Shown here: positions 63,273-64,000 of the stretch, piece after piece
How the letters are laid out: every line of letters begins with the position of its first letter
Numbering within the stretch: position 1 is the stretch's first letter
NCBI GenBank assembly: GCA_016222945.1
Contig: JACRPY010000004.1
Location: 434,001 to 498,000, forward strand
Length of the DNA stretch: 64,000 nt
Origin: Methanobacterium sp.
GTDB taxonomy: Archaea > Methanobacteriota > Methanobacteria > Methanobacteriales > Methanobacteriaceae
Direction: 5' to 3'
Program-made: the position numbers and the translations under genes
Notes under the pieces: generated by a model
What the model was told of the DNA's origin: nothing
The model's input: only the letters and a program-made list of their open reading frames with translations
Database searches by the model: none

Positions 63273-63734
63273 TTATTCATTGAATCTTATTCCAGCTCCA
63301 TAAAATGTAATTTTAGCATTTTCCCATTTAGGACCTACAGTTTTTGGAAATTTTACAAGCATACTAATTACTATGCCAAAGTTAATCTCAATATCTGGGA
63401 GATCAATCTCAATCCACTGTTTTCCATATTGTTGGTTAATTTTTCTAACTCTATTTTGGTCTATATATATTTGATTGGGACCATCCCAAAGATCTACTCT
63501 TGTAATTTCTGCGTTTCCTTCTCTTTTTATATAAATAAAAGCATCTCGTAACTCTACATGATCATCATTGTCTATTTGTGTTGGAGTAGGAATAGCTAAT
63601 TGAAACCATCCACTGAGATCTTTATTATAAAATTTTCCTGTAGCCTCAGCTCCCCATCCAAAGTGTAATAGCTGAGATATGCCTGCTTGATCTTTCACAT
63701 TCAATCCACTTGTCCAAAAATCATAATCTCCCAT
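63273..63734 (-). CDS. Beta-rich protein, unknown function
   Basis: About 153 residues without signal peptide or membrane helix. Aromatic and acidic residues and regular beta pattern (GWFQLAIPTPTQIDNDDHVELRDAFIYIKREG) suggest a jelly-roll or lectin-like fold. I do not know its family with certainty. I chose the ATG at 63734, because GAGGTG lies six bases upstream. An inverted repeat lies in its upstream region. Confidence 0.65.
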   Translation of the reverse strand: MGDYDFWTSGLNVKDQAGISQLLHFGWGAEATGKFYNKDLSGWFQLAIPTPTQIDNDDHVELRDAFIYIKREGNAEITRVDLWDGPNQIYIDQNRVRKINQQYGKQWIEIDLPDIEINFGIVISMLVKFPKTVGPKWENAKITFYGAGIRFNE

Positions 63735-63846
63735 ACATTTCACCTCATTTAGTTTTTCCTAATATTTTAGGAGCTTAAAAATGAAAAATATACCCATTTT
63801 TTTTTAACAATAAGTAAATCCATTTTCACTTTGATGAGTAGTTGTT

Positions 63847-63884
63847 ATCACATACACAAAAAATTTTTAATTAGTGTATGTGAT
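63847..63884. repeat. Inverted repeat upstream of the gene at 63273
   Basis: ATCACATACAC (63847-63857) and GTGTATGTGAT (63874-63884) form 11 perfect pairs around an AT-only spacer of 16 bases. It lies about 110 bases before the ATG at 63734. It could be an operator or a terminator-like hairpin of a gene beyond the window. Confidence 0.6.
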
Positions 63885-64000
63885 TACTATCGCGATGTAT
63901 GCTTAAAACAATTTAAAATAGAATATGGAAAAGTAATCAAAAATTTATGAAAAAAAGAAATATTTAGAAGTATTTAAATACTCATTTTTATTAAGTTTAT

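Noticed and set aside
1..64000. tRNA or rRNA genes
   Set aside because: I found no stretch with the GC-rich stems expected of stable RNAs in this AT-rich DNA; a covariance scan would settle it.

Overview
The window is AT-rich archaeal DNA, most like a hydrogenotrophic methanogen of the Methanobacteriales, probably genus Methanobacterium. This is an inference from a large adhesin-like protein with DUF11 repeats, a DUF166/ferredoxin protein, a cobalt-precorrin methyltransferase, an archaeal RecJ-type protein with DnaJ-like zinc fingers, many glycosyltransferases, strong GGAGGT/GGTGAT ribosome sites and archaeal TATA boxes. I see no tRNA, rRNA, CRISPR array or insertion sequence.

Bases 1-17300 form a surface-glycan region. 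It holds GT-C membrane transferases, GT2 and GT4 glycosyltransferases, a PHP phosphoesterase, a polysaccharide deacetylase and an ATP-grasp ligase. Within it lies an old tandem duplication (about 6595-9400) that left a fossil 3' end of a GT4 gene between the copies.

Bases 17456-24987 form a complete lasso-peptide biosynthetic cluster on the minus strand: B1 (PqqD-like recognition element), B2 (transglutaminase-like leader peptidase), C (asparagine-synthetase-like lactam synthetase lacking the glutaminase Cys), a 43-residue precursor A, an HPr-kinase-like K, an ABC exporter D and, beyond a small lipoprotein on the other strand, a nucleotidyltransferase. The precursor has the YxxPxLxxxGxxxxxT leader motif and the predicted core GTSGKRGDGTVGKTRN, in which Gly1 can be joined to Asp8. 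A hairpin plus T-run directly follows the precursor gene.

Bases 25315-32251 hold an exported beta-helix/DUF11 adhesin, a DUF1616 protein and small anchored proteins. Bases 32283-49167 are mostly housekeeping: a TPR-CPBP protease, a dolichyl-phosphate-type glycosyltransferase, DUF166, CbiF, a NikR-type regulator beside a Znu-type metal ABC transporter, ValS, AroA, a small GTPase, a Cas4/Exo5-like nuclease and endonuclease III. A dyad TGTGA-N6-TCACA, with close variants, recurs before several surface-protein genes.

Bases 49547-54326 form an extracellular hydrogen-metabolism island: a Tat-signal [NiFe]-hydrogenase small subunit with an N-glycosylation-sequon tail, the large subunit, a maturation protease, a dedicated TatC and TatA, and a membrane-anchored gamma-carbonic anhydrase. 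The first five genes match, as far as I recall, the 'MIC hydrogenase' island of iron-corroding methanogens. The last 9 kb hold a PAS/GAF protein, a RecJ-like protein, a lipoprotein, a HisKA_2 sensor kinase, a coiled-coil protein, a decayed gene, a zinc-ribbon microprotein and an unknown protein.
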